From positions 81,758-145,757 of the forward strand of contig RQOL01000490.1 in NCBI GenBank assembly GCA_013076295.1: a stretch of DNA of 64,000 nucleotides. The letters run 5' to 3'. The position numbers were made by a program, and so were the translations under genes. Shown piece by piece: positions 44,920 through 55,740 of this stretch (position 1 is its first letter; the number at the start of each line of letters is the position of its first letter). The notes below the pieces were generated by a model, which searched no databases, was not told where the DNA came from, and worked only from the letters and a program-made list of their open reading frames with translations. The DNA is from Sanderia malayensis. Lineage: Eukaryota; Cnidaria; Scyphozoa; Semaeostomeae; Pelagiidae.

Positions 44920-45420
44920 ATGAGTCAGTATAAATGTGATCAATGTGAATTTTCTTCCAAGTATAAAAGTAATGTTACACGACATGAAGAAGAGATGCAC
45001 GAGGAGAGCAGTGAAGAGTCTGGCTCAGATGATGAGATAGAAGTTGAAAGTGATCATGATAATGATGAAACTGTCAACACTGATGAGGATCTTCCTTTAG
45101 GGAATGTATGGCCTTCTATGCGTAAGGAAGTGGATGAAGATGAAAACATATTGCAAGTTTTCAAACGTAGATTTTTATATAATAGAAGTTTTGAAAATGA
45201 CGCTGTTGTAACTGCAGTTATAGCAACGATGCAAAAAGCACAGAGGGAAGATGATATGGATATGCAAGAGGCCTTAGATTATGCTATTGAGAAAAGAAAA
45301 TATCTCATCATACGTCAAGCAAAGAATGACGAAGAAGAGGAAGCTAGTGATTCTGAGGATGCTGCTGTGAATGAACTTGAATTTAATAGTACTCCAGCAT
45401 TTCCATATAGTAGGATATAA
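44920..45420 (+). CDS. Small acidic C2H2 zinc-finger protein, right arm
   Basis: Mirror copy in the right arm, pointing to the right tip. It has the Phe variant of U1 and U2, so the two arms of the same element are not fully homogenised. Confidence 0.7.
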   Translation: MSQYKCDQCEFSSKYKSNVTRHEEEMHEESSEESGSDDEIEVESDHDNDETVNTDEDLPLGNVWPSMRKEVDEDENILQVFKRRFLYNRSFENDAVVTAVIATMQKAQREDDMDMQEALDYAIEKRKYLIIRQAKNDEEEEASDSEDAAVNELEFNSTPAFPYSRI

Positions 45421-46175
45421 CAATGCTTATAAAAAGGTTTAGATATTATTGTTTGCTAATGCAGAAAATGGTCTCTTTTTCATGGCGTCTTTCTTCTTGA
45501 AACGTGTTAAAATAGTTTCTTCAACAGCTTGCACATTTTGTTTTGAATAATGTCCATTTCAAGTTTTGTTTTAAAGTGACTCGAAATCTTGGCTACCAGC
45601 CAATCAGATTACAGAGATTTTTTGTTTCTAGAAAAATCTTTCAATGTGACGTCAGGGGATTTCCCCTCGGAAAAGTTCTAGAAATTTCTGATTTCCCATT
45701 TCTCATGACAGAGATTTGACGCGTACATTGGAACGTCGCATTCGAAAGTTTCTGGTTTGTTCTTTGAATTCAATCTCGAGCCGAGAACGTGAATTTGCCA
45801 GTTCCTCAATATTTTTGTGTTTTCTTGCGATTTACTTAACAAATTCTTATCATCTTATAAGTGCATGAAAAATATGAAACAATTCATTCAATATAACCAA
45901 GAGATTTTCTTTTTATTGCTGTAAAAATCTTTTTCATAAACAAAACCGTTTTTTAATTATTAAGCTTTTTATGGGTTTTTTATCAGCTTTGGCGATGTTT
46001 TGCAACTTCAAACTAACTTTCCACAACCTTTCCGTTATCGTTTTTGATTATTTTTTACTGTTCATGCTCTTTTCAATTCTCGAAGACTCTCGCGCATGCG
46101 TGATCTTAACACCAAAATAAAATAAAAAAATCTACTGCGCATGCGTGCTCTCGGACGCCCACTCCCTCTCCTACT

Positions 46176-49100
46176 ACCCTTGGATATGTTCATGTCAGAA
46201 TAAATAAGACGGATAACTTAGAATGCTCTTCGATTTGGTGCGAAAGATCATACGGCCGTACGAAGCAGGTATTACTTCATTTACAGCTTTGATGCAACAC
46301 TACCCAATTACGTAAATACAAGTATTGCCTGATTACAGTAATACAAGAACAACAGTAATAAAAGAAAATGGCCTACAATGTCGTATATTTTCTAATAAGC
46401 ACTTACTGGACAGACCATATTTAAAAATAAGCACTCTACCAGCAGCCACTCTTAAGTATTAAATAAAAATGATATATTATTAAATATATTATTTGATTGA
46501 AGATTATGAGAAATGCTCCAATCTAAAAAATGAGGGATTAATAAAGACCCCTAACTTAATCAAGAAAATAAGGTAACAATAACATTCAAAGTAACTTTTC
46601 TGTTAATGGGGCAATAGAAACTTATTGTTTCAAAACTAAAACAACACGGTAGTTTTAGAACAATACTATAGCAACCAATCACTACACTTAGGAGCGTATT
46701 AGACGGGGAGGGCTCATTCTGTAGCAGCCACAATGGTCCATATGATTTTTTTTTTGAGGCGATATGTACGTCTAAGTATGTTGAAAAACATGAATAAAAA
46801 GACTAGCCCCCATGGGGGCATACTATGAACGATATATCCTTTGGAGGGGGCTTAATCAAAGGGGTGGCACTAAGTTAAGGGTGGGGCATACAGTAAAAAC
46901 CCGCATATAAGAACCAATGAATTAAGAGCCTTCATCAGACTGACATTTCTTCTCAACACAATAGAAGAAACAATGACTAATGTTTTTTAACAATAGACTG
47001 GTGCAAAACGTGCTGGTTCTTATATGTGGGGTTTCACTGTAATAAAGAAAGTAGGGTATCCGGCATTGATATTCACACAAACATTGATCAAATGAAAACA
47101 ATATGGCCAAAGAGCTAACTAAATTAACTCAACTTAATTGCTAATTTTTGGCTCGGAATTTCCAACATATCATTTCAAACAATCTTTACCAGACATTCAG
47201 AATAGTTTTTTAAACAGATAATCCAATGCCATAGAATTGTGTTACACGTGTTAAAACATTGCAAGTCATCAAGATGCAAAATCCAAATCGTTTCATGTTA
47301 AAAGGAGTGTGTACACATTTGCACTTTGTGTTGTTAGCCAGGAAACTGATGGAGAAAACTAACAATAACCAGGCTTTCCGTTCAAGTGATACTCCACTGC
47401 AGGGTACGAACAAGGCAATCGAACTTGAACATGCAGAACCTCGTGCCAGACAGTGGTCAGCAACAATTGCATTACATATGCAGAGAAAACCTCGTATGAA
47501 ATTCCCAAAAAGTATGTCACGGCAGTGGACATCGATGTAAAGCAAGAACGCAACATTGTAACATTTGAGCCAGAAAATTCTGAATGTGAACAATGTGGGT
47601 GGCTTCTGGGAGAATCGTTGTTTCCCCAGGGCTCAAAATCAATAGGTGGCAATGGGTACCTTTTCTCCAACAGAAGTGCTTTCATGCCCATCAATATCAA
47701 AATTAAAAAATGCAGGAACTCAGAGTGTCGCGCCATCAACATGCCATTTCCAATTGAAAAAGGTAAGCAGGTGCTGCTGAGAAAAGATGATATCATGCAA
47801 TCACCTCTGTCCTATCTCGTTATTGTAGCAGCTGATTCAAACTGCAATATCTTTGCAATGCCCCGTATTCAAATTGAATTATCAGAAGGATTCGAAAAGC
47901 CTTTTGACTCTCTTTACGAGAATTGAGCTGGCTATATATCTTCCATTATATCCAGCCATATTTGCCATTGTATGTATTTATACTCAAAAGCATACGTAAG
48001 TGCATGCTTATTATAGTTAGTTTTAAAAAGGTCTTCTTGTACAAGTTATTTCAATGCATGCAACAAAATTATGCTTGGCTTAGACATCATGCTCGACTGG
48101 TGGGAACTGTTTAAAGAAGGATTCCCTGTAACAAACTTCATTAGTACAAAGATCAGATCCATCCTTGCAAGAACAGTAGCAGTAAGGCAAATTACATTTA
48201 AAATAACTTAGAAGGTCAACATCATCTCTAATCTCTAATTATGATTATACTTTTATAGAAACACACAGATCTAAAGTCAACAGAAATAAAAGTCAAGATG
48301 CTTGACTTTCAGAAAGCTAATGAGCTAGCTACATCCATTAGAATAATTATAATATTGTTATCTCAATCGCAGGAAAACCATCCCAGTGACTCTTTAGAAT
48401 ACCTAACTGAAGTGCTGAACAGTGGATTCTATGGTTTCGAGGCTATGACCGAGCGCACCTTAGATGACACAATCTGTGGATTATGTGGTATAGTTGGCAA
48501 AGTATATTTAGGAGATGGTAACGAAAAAACTGTTGTTCATTAAACGAGGTTTGTTTGAAGTCTTAACGTCCTAGTTATCTGAGCGCACAGCCAATGGAAG
48601 TGGGAGAAAACAGCAATTCCATGGCGACATTTGGCTTGTGTGTCATGATATTCAAGCATAGATCTGCATATCAAAAGCTTGTACATCTGTCCTGTACAAC
48701 TGCATATCATTATTTTACAGATTTTGTTAAACAATGATGAGAGTCAAGACTTTGCAATCTCGGAGGGCAGTACTCATCTGGAAGAGACACTTGACATCAT
48801 CAGCTCCTTCATCATAGAAAAATCACTATTTTCCAAATCATCTAAAAAATTTAAAATGAATTTTAAAGGCATCCCACCAATCATTCCACCAAAACAAAGA
48901 CAGCACAAAATTAATAGGGAAGGGCACAAAAAAAGTATCTACTTGAAAGCTGGAGCAACGCAAATTGATGGTGTGTTGATTTCAAATTCAAGCAATAGAA
49001 ACTTTAGTTTAAGTCATAAGAGCGGACATTTTATGCCTGTTCTGCCATTGAAGCATTTTCAAAGGTCATAGTTTGTCTAGCATCCTAATCCCAAAGCTGA

Positions 49101-50250
49101 TACATACCTCGGAGTACATCAGCATTGCCAACATGTATAACCCGTCAGCTTTTACATCTAAATGTATTGCATCGTGGAATTAATGTATGCAGTTTCGCCA
49201 AAGGACACCATGTCCCTTTAATTCAAGAATTTTAAGGTTATTACTACAATGCCTTTCAGTGGATGCAATGATTTTATCAAAAATTCTCAAGGACAAGAAG
49301 TTTACGATTAACCAAATAGATAGGTTAGGAAAACAACACCTAATATCATTGGCATTCGAATGCAAAATTGAAAATGTGGGAGGAGCGTCAACAGTAAGAA
49401 TAGAACGAAGACCTATAAAATTTGTATTCTCTTGTCAATTCGTAGCTTCATTCTTTTTAATGCATGGAAAATTGCATTATTTACAGTTGAATATTCACAT
49501 TTCAGGATATGCTGAGGCACAAACTGAACCAGCTATATGCATCAATCCTTGTGGGCAAATCCGCCTGCCATGGGTTTACCGAATCCCAGGGTCACACTGG
49601 AGAATTTTACCATATCGTTTGCCGTCATGGTGTAAGTAATTTACTGCAATAATTGCACAATTTGCAAAGGTGATACTCTGTTGCAACATTTAAATACGCA
49701 AATTTCAGAAAGCATCGTCCGTTTCCCAACAGATCAAACAAAATTAACTGTGGTAATTATATTACTTGTGACTAACCATCATGGTTACAATCACAGTGCA
49801 ATTGTTACTTTGCTTGCGAGCTAACTCATGTTTTTCTACTTTGGCACTTAAATTGGAGTTAACTTCCCTGTCTCTTGTTTGTTAACAGTGTACAGTTGCC
49901 TCAAAGTTTCTTATCGTGACTGAATCTGTGCGAAACGCAACAGACTTGTATCTATCCCTCAAGAACCAGCCAACACTTTTCTTCACTGAAACTGCTTGTA
50001 CATTTGTACAACATATCAAAAACTGACATCCAGATAATGAGCTGTGGGGCGAATACGATGGATGTTTTGAAACTCCACAGATAGATCGGCCACCAAAATC
50101 AGTGAGAGCACAGCTTTACTTGTTATGCTACTTTGTAGCCTTTTGTATTTCGCTAGATTATGAACTGAAATGGATTACTATCACAATGAAAAGCTGGTGA
50201 CTCGGCAAAATTGCCAAATTGAAGAAAACAGCGGAGGGTATGTATCAAGG
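46176..50250 (+). pseudogene. SWIM-like zinc-binding multi-exon gene, downstream exons
   Basis: Exon 46182-46268 (after the ACCCTT duplicate) reads HVRINKTDNLECSSIWCERS and ends CAG|GTATTA. The next exon from 47274 (CAAG acceptor) reads MQNPNRFMLKGVCTHLHFVL. Together they give a SWIM-like Cx4C...CTHLH site. Further pieces, with a frame slip near 47460: Cys-rich CEQCGWLLGESLF (47580-47760, donor GTAAGC), 48370-48540 (DDTICGLCGIVGKVYLGDGN), 48721-49070, and 49889-50100 with one in-frame TGA. I recall similar Cys-rich SWIM proteins in fish and cnidarian genomes, but not their function; both a large transposon gene and a host gene are possible. It is disrupted by two insertions. Confidence 0.5.
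46891..47039. mobile_element. pogo/Tigger-like MITE
   Basis: Inverted ends CAGTAAAAACCCGCATATAA and, from the right, CAGTGAAACCCCACATATAA extend through AAGAACCA. TA flanks both sides (46889-46890, 47040-47041). CAGTG...CCCC termini with a TA duplication are typical of pogo-type miniature elements. It lies in an intron of the SWIM-like gene. The rest of 46270-47250 is AT-rich with no gene. Confidence 0.75.
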
Positions 50251-50291
50251 GACGAAAACATGAAATTCATTGTTTGCCCCTGAAAACAAGT

Positions 50292-50442
50292 TGCTGTATT
50301 GTTCTGTTGCGAAATGGACGCTAGTACCGAGACCTTTTGTATACGCCCTGCATGTTGGTTATTATTGATGATGGGTTCGCTGAGAGAAGCTTAGAAAACA
50401 AAGTCTGCTCTCTGACTAAATAATCTAATGCGGGATACAACA
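50292..50442 (+). repeat. 5' LTR
   Basis: 151 bp, TGCTGTATTG...GATACAACA, with TG/CA ends. It is unusually short for a gypsy element. Confidence 0.95.
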
Positions 50443-50444
50443 AA

Positions 50445-50461
50445 TGGCGACGAGATCCAGG
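50445..50461 (+). other. Primer-binding site
   Basis: TGGCGACGAGATCC begins 2 bp after the 5' LTR, the expected position for tRNA priming. TGGCGACGAG is common in invertebrate gypsy elements. Confidence 0.7.
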
Positions 50462-50502
50462 TTACAAGCATAATAATTGCTTCTTAAAGTATTTTCACCG
50501 TA

Positions 50503-53500
50503 ATGGCTACGCCTCTGCTTCAAGGATTACCACCGTTTGATCCAGATCTTGATGTTGGGGCATCCGTAGGCCCACAGTGGAGAACATGGCTGGCTGATTT
50601 TGAAACGTTCGTGATCGCTAATGATATCACTGACGCCAAGAGGAAAAGAGCACTGTTATTATATCAGGCAGGCTCCAGAGTCCGTGAAATATTTCGACAG
50701 CTCCAAGATACCAGAGAAGATAAAGATTACCAAAAAGCCGTCGATAAACTGAACGAATATTTTGAACCTCAGAAAAACAGACGATATGAAGTCTACAAAT
50801 TCCGCCAAGCAAAACAACAAGAAGGAGAAACACTTGATCAGTTTCATACTCGTCTTCGCAGTCTCTCACAAACATGTCAATTTGCTGATGCCGCTCTTGA
50901 TTTTGAAATCATGATGCAAATCGTCGTAGGGGGACGTTCAAGTCGTCTTCGAAAGCAAGCATTGCGCGACCCTAAAATAACATTAAAAGATTTATTGTTG
51001 GAAGGAAGGCGTGCAGAAATGAGTGAATTTCAAGCCTCGGAAATTGAGAAAGATTCAACTCAAAAGCATGATACGATTCAAGCCGTGAAAACCAAGAAAC
51101 CCGCTGCGAAATCCTTTCGTAATCCGGGTCCAAAATCAAAGTGTCGTAGTTGTGGGGGCGTGTTTCCTCACAGAGAAAAGCCATGCCCAGCGAAAGGTAA
51201 AACCTGCCATAAGTGTAATAAGTCGAATCATTTCGCAAAATTTTGTTTTTCCCAACCACAAGTGAACACGAACAAAGGGAAGGATGGCAAGAACAATGTT
51301 CGTCCTATCCAGACAGAAAAAACAAGTGATTCAGCACAGTCCGAGTATTCTTATGCCGTAAAGTCAAACAAAGCCAAACGCCCAATTACTTATGTCACAG
51401 TTCAAGAGCATAAGTTTCCTATTATGATCGACACAGGATCCACAATCAACATCACTGATAAAGAGACATTTGAAAAGATGAAACCCGTTCAACTGAAGCC
51501 AACAAGTGTAAAGGCATATCCTTACAATTCCACTGATCCAGTGAAAATGCAAGGGAAATTCGAGACAGTGATAGAAACAAAGAAGAGATTAGCGACTGCA
51601 CAATTCTACGTCACTGAGCACAATGGAGGTTGTTTGCTGAATGGTATCACAGCCCAAGATCTAGGCCTAATCACTCTGCATGTTAATCAAGTTCAGCAGA
51701 CCGCAAAGCAGAAATCAATAAAAGATGAAAACATTGCCAAAATCGTAAAGAAATTTCCTAAAGTCTTTGAAGGGGTAGGAAAACTGAAAAACAAGCAAAT
51801 CGAATTGGTTATTGATCAAGAAGTACAACCAGTTGCCCAGCAACAGAGGAGAATCCCTTTCCATTTACGTGATAAAGTTGAAAAGCAACTACAGCAACTT
51901 ACACAACAAGATATCATTGAACGTGTGCCCGAAGATGAAAAAACTGACTGGGTATCACCCATAGTCTGCATTCCAAAGAAGAATGACGAAATTCGTATTT
52001 GTGTAGACATGAGAGCTGCTAATCGTGCAATAAAACGAGTAAGGCACCCGATTCCTACTGTTACCGACATTGGCCTCGAACTAAATGGAGCACAAGTATT
52101 TTCAAAGCTGGATTTGTCACAGGCATTTCATCAATTAGAGCTCAGTCCCCAAAGCCGAAATATCACTACGTTCACAACTCATATTGGCCTGTTTAGGTAC
52201 AAACGTTTGAGCTATGGAACAAATAGTGCTGCAGAGATTTTCCAGTTCACTTTACAACAAGCACTTACTGGTTTAAAAGGTGTTCGAAACATAGCTGATG
52301 ACGTAATCGTTTATGGTCGTGACATCAAAGAGCACAATGAAGCTTTAGAATCATGTTTAAAACGACTTGCAGATCTTCACTTGACACTCAACGTCGAGAA
52401 ATGTAAGTTTTTGAAAACCAGTATTGATTTCTTTGGCTTCACGTTTTGCAAAGATGGTAAGAAACCCGATCCAAAGAAAGTCGAGCAATTAAGATCGCCC
52501 ATGAAGGTCATCAAGGCATTGCAAAAACAAAAGCACTTTTACGTGAATATGTTTGGTTTCCCCACTTAGAAAAGATGGTAAAGGAAGAAATAGATAGCTG
52601 CATTCCATGCCAAGCTGCGGGAAATCCTGAACCCCCAGCACCACTCCAAACATCACAAATGCCTGCAGGACCATGGAAAGAAGTTAAAATGGACTTTCTT
52701 GGACCATTTCATAGTGGAGAGTATTTATTAGCTGTGATTGATTGTTACTCAAGGTACCCTGAAGTTGAAATCGTTTCATCAACAGCTGCACCAGCAGTAT
52801 TACCAAAGTTAGATGTCATATTTGCCAGACACGGAATACCAGATAAAGTAACATCGGACAATGGACCACCGTTTCAAGGAAAAGAATTTGAACGTTACAT
52901 GTCATTGTTAGGAATAAATCACGTACCAAGCACACCACTTTGGCCGCAAGGCAATGCACATGTAGAAGCATTTAACAAGCCATTAGGAAAAGCAATTCAA
53001 ACAGCTCATGCAGAACATCGGAAGTGGAAACAAGAGTTACAAAGGTTTTTATTCAACTACAGAACAACGCCACACACGACTACAAACGTACCTCCAGCTC
53101 AGTTATTGTTTAACAGAGTCGTAAAAGGAAAACTACCAGTTATGGAGAGAAAAGCAAAGGCTATCGACCGACACGCTGAAGCGACACGAAACGACGAAGA
53201 GAGAAAACAATCCGCAAAGATTTACGCTGATTCGAAAAGAGGAGCGAAACACAGTGAAATACAGATTGGAGACACTGTTACCTGTCAACAAAAGAAACAA
53301 AATAAATTGTCAACGAGATTTAATCCTGTTCCATACACAGTGATAAAGATTAAAGGCACTCGAATAACTGCGAGAAATAATAACAAATTCATCACTCGAA
53401 ATGTATCATTCTTCAAGAAACTATCGGATGAAACCGTTGTAGAAGAATCTGATGATGACTTAAGTCCTATGTTGAATGATCAAATGAACAGCCAACAAAC

Positions 53501-53585
53501 TGTAGCCATGCCAAGACGTTCAACAAGAAATCGAAAACAAACGGAACGTTATGGAGATTCAATTGACTCCTCACTCATTCGATGA
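50503..53585 (+). pseudogene. Gag-Pol polyprotein with RT/RNase H deletion
   Basis: The first frame (50503-52569) has Gag at residues about 1-205 and a CCHC-type zinc knuckle region at about 213-248 (CHKCNKSNHFAKFC). Protease follows at about 308 (IDTGST) and RT from about 450, with VSPIVCIPKK and NIADDVIVYG, an IADD variant of the YxDD box. Near 52500 the frame jumps from the RT thumb to the integrase zinc region (about GHQGI), removing RNase H, and shifts frame. The second frame (52575-53585) holds integrase with D in KMDFLGPF, D in SDNGPPF and E in HVEAFNK, and a basic C-terminus. It would need help in trans to retrotranspose. Confidence 0.9.
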
Positions 53586-53617
53586 GCTAATTGACTATTT
53601 TTTTTATTTGTTTTTTT

Positions 53618-53632
53618 TTAAGAGAAGAGTAA
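53618..53632 (+). other. Polypurine tract
   Basis: AAGAGAAGAGTAA directly precedes the 3' LTR, after a T-rich run. Confidence 0.7.
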
Positions 53633-53783
53633 TGCTGTATTGTTCTGTTGCGAAATGGACGCTAGTACCGAGACCTTTTGTATACGCCCTGTATGTTGAT
53701 TATTATTGATGATGGGCTCGCTGAGAGAAGCTTAGAAAACAAAGTCTGCTCTCTGACTAAATAATCTAATGCGGGATACAACA
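53633..53783 (+). repeat. 3' LTR
   Basis: 151 bp, differing from the 5' LTR at about three sites (CTGTATG, TTGATTA, GGGCTCG). Confidence 0.95.
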
Positions 53784-53788
53784 CAAGT

Positions 53789-53889
53789 GAGAACAGAGCC
53801 TTGGACAAAATTGTGGAGGATCGAGAAAATCATTTTGATTTCAAAGATTTCGCTGTTACAACAAACTTCCCTTATTTATCAATTAACTA
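53789..53889 (+). pseudogene. Last coding piece of the SWIM-like gene after the LTR element
   Basis: An open stretch ENRALDKIVEDRENHFDFKD continues to a TAA. On the other side of the LTR element, 50165-50285 has a coding-like frame (NEKLVTRQNCQIEENSGGYV). The two are not in the same frame, so a small slip has occurred. Family unknown. Confidence 0.35.
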
Positions 53890-55070
53890 GTACTAGCATT
53901 AACTTTTGTACTCTTTTTTTGATTTGGATCATTACTGAAGGAGTACTACGATTAAAGTGATTCCCTGTAAACAAGATATTCTTGTTGAAACGATTTCTTT
54001 TAAAAATTCTAGTAATTACCTCAACCAGTTTTACATCGTATTAGGATTACTATCATTAACTTTCCAATATTTAAATTTTTCAATTTAACAGGGCCCTTGT
54101 ACAAAAAAATACTTTCTAGAATTAATACGGTATTCATCCTGTATAAACATGTGAATATTATTATATTAATTTCAGTGCAATGTGGCCAAACCTTACAGAT
54201 TGGCTTGACGTTGTTCTAACAAACATGTTTTCATTCTGTGACTGTCACTTTACTTTAAATCGAAGTATTGGTTAGCTTCGATCGGATTGTAATCCCCAGG
54301 AATCCACCCGGGTACAACCTGTTGCACATGCGCTTTTTCGACAAGCTACAAATACATATGTAATACAATAGCAATTCTTATCTTAGCATCAGGAAAAGAA
54401 AGGAATATTCAAAAAGCAAAGCAAACAGGCTTGTTATTTCACTGAACTTAACTTTTGAAGCCCATCAGCTTCTTATCATTTGCGTTCGAGTATATTAAAG
54501 TTTCTTAACTAAAACCCAACCCACCGAGTTCCTAAAAAAAGTGGATGTCCCTATATACAAATGCTCCTTCATAATAGATTGTTCACAAAATGCTGCCTTT
54601 TGCACAGATTGCTTTTTATATTTGATTTCATGTCACTATTCATTGAAAAGCCCGTTAGAACAAGAAAGCGCAAGCAAAAAAGATTTTGTCGCGGACATGT
54701 TACCAGTACAAGAAAGCACGAATTCAAACTATAACAACAACGGGCTTGCCAAGTTCGCAGGTTTTGCACGCATTTGCCAAAGAATTTGTTGATGAGGAGC
54801 AATGCTTAAAATAAGCCATAATTGTTGTTGTGATTAAATAGTTTGTCTTGAGGCTGGCTCAAATGTCAAAGTCATTACAAATGTGAAATAACGAATTATG
54901 AAAACGATTGGAAACCAAGACATTTGCCAGAACTAAAATGGTGAAATTTGGCATTAAAGTATTCTCAGCAGAATGCTATTCCTGTGGTCTTGTCCAAAGA
55001 AAAATGGCATTTTCCAGGTCCCCAGGAATCCACCCGGCTACAACTTGTTGCGCATGCGCACATATAAAAT
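53890..55070. other. Intergenic sequence with a 42-bp direct repeat
   Basis: TCCCCAGGAATCCACCCGG...ACA..GCGC occurs at 54293-54334 and again at 55019-55060 with about four mismatches. The pair brackets about 700 bp and could be short direct repeats of a decayed element. An open stretch at 54541-54792 is Cys-rich but not recognised. Nothing else is evident. Confidence 0.4.
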
Positions 55071-55089
55071 AATACTGGGGATGATCCTT

Positions 55090-55740
55090 CGACGTCTAAA
55101 GAGACTGAAGGCGATATAAATACCTCTGGTACTGAATCTAGTACCGTTTCCCCAGATGTTATGCATTTAATATCAACTATGCAGGCCAGGATGGACCAAA
55201 CAAACGAAATTTTGGCCACTCTGATGGCGGAACGAAAACGACCGCCCGAGGCCCATTTTGATGGTTATCCGTATCCCCCCACTAAGCGTGTGATGATCGA
55301 CGATGATCTGGAATCTGTAGCATCCATGAATGCAATACCTAGAGCTGCACAGACAGCAACTTTTATAGCTGCACAGACAGCAAATTTCCGAGCTGCAGAG
55401 GCAGAAAATTCCCAGGCTGCCCAGGCAGCAAATTTCCAACCTGCACAGACGGAAACCCCGGACGAGTCTACAGAGACTCAAGTCACTCACACACAACGGT
55501 CCTCCGAGGACGACGTTTTAAGCCTTTATGGGGGAAAATAATTTGATGACCAGCAGGCCTGTGATCTGGAGGATGAATTTGATAATAATTCCCTCCTTAA
55601 TTCTTTAGATGAATCACTTCTACCCTCAGAGGAGCAGGGTCCACCCATTTCAGACCAATTGGCAAAAATTGTAAATGCCAAATTCTCTACTGAATTTGAC
55701 CACGACAAACGCAAAGCAATTTTTGAAAACTGTTACAAAG
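55090..55740 (+). pseudogene. DIRS-like retroelement gag (ORF1) fragment
   Basis: The frame is open from before the ATG at 55161. It has a charged region (MAERKRPPEAHFDGYPYPP) and Ala/Gln-rich near-repeats (AAQTATF, AAQTANF, AAEAENS, AAQAANF). One TAA occurs at 55539-55541, then PPISDQLAKIVNAKFSTEFD and KRKAIFENCYK. The last motif is what I recall from the DIRS-type gag-like ORF1. It is cut at about 55722 by the 446-bp satellite, where gag and satellite share TGTTACAAAGTTTGG. Confidence 0.5.

Larger units (their letters stand above)
39267..46175. repeat. Fourth block U4, continuing to the complete foldback end
   Basis: It starts like U1-U3 but continues through a full inverted right arm to 46175. 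It shares the Ser variant with U3. An extra 63-bp repeat is present near 42720. Confidence 0.9.
40570..46175. mobile_element. Complete foldback element, non-autonomous Polinton derivative
   Basis: 5606 bp with AGTAGG...CCTACT ends and ACCCTT duplicated at 40564-40569 and 46176-46181. The two arms are almost perfect inverted copies of each other for over 2.5 kb; only a few mismatches are seen, for example near 45618, 45993 and 46149. Each arm has, from the tip: an AT-rich 750-bp terminal region, a C2H2 gene pointing outward, and a 63-bp minisatellite. A short unique spacer (43250-43298) separates the arms. The tip is homologous to the left end of the Polinton at 60591, and 6-bp duplications with AG ends are Polinton traits. 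It has no polymerase or integrase gene, so it would have to move with factors from a full Polinton. Confidence 0.85.
50292..53783 (+). mobile_element. LTR retrotransposon, Ty3/gypsy type, internally deleted
   Basis: Identical-length LTRs (151 bp) bound it, and CAAGT is duplicated at 50287-50291 and 53784-53788. The LTRs differ at about three positions, which points to a young insertion. Gag, protease, part of RT and integrase are present, but the end of RT and all of RNase H are missing. It sits in the 3' part of the SWIM-like gene, whose coding-like sequence resumes at 53789. Confidence 0.95.

Noticed and set aside
46805..46820. Perfect palindrome GCCCCCATGGGGGC
   Set aside because: It is short and isolated, with no partner sites or gene nearby, so it is best treated as chance.
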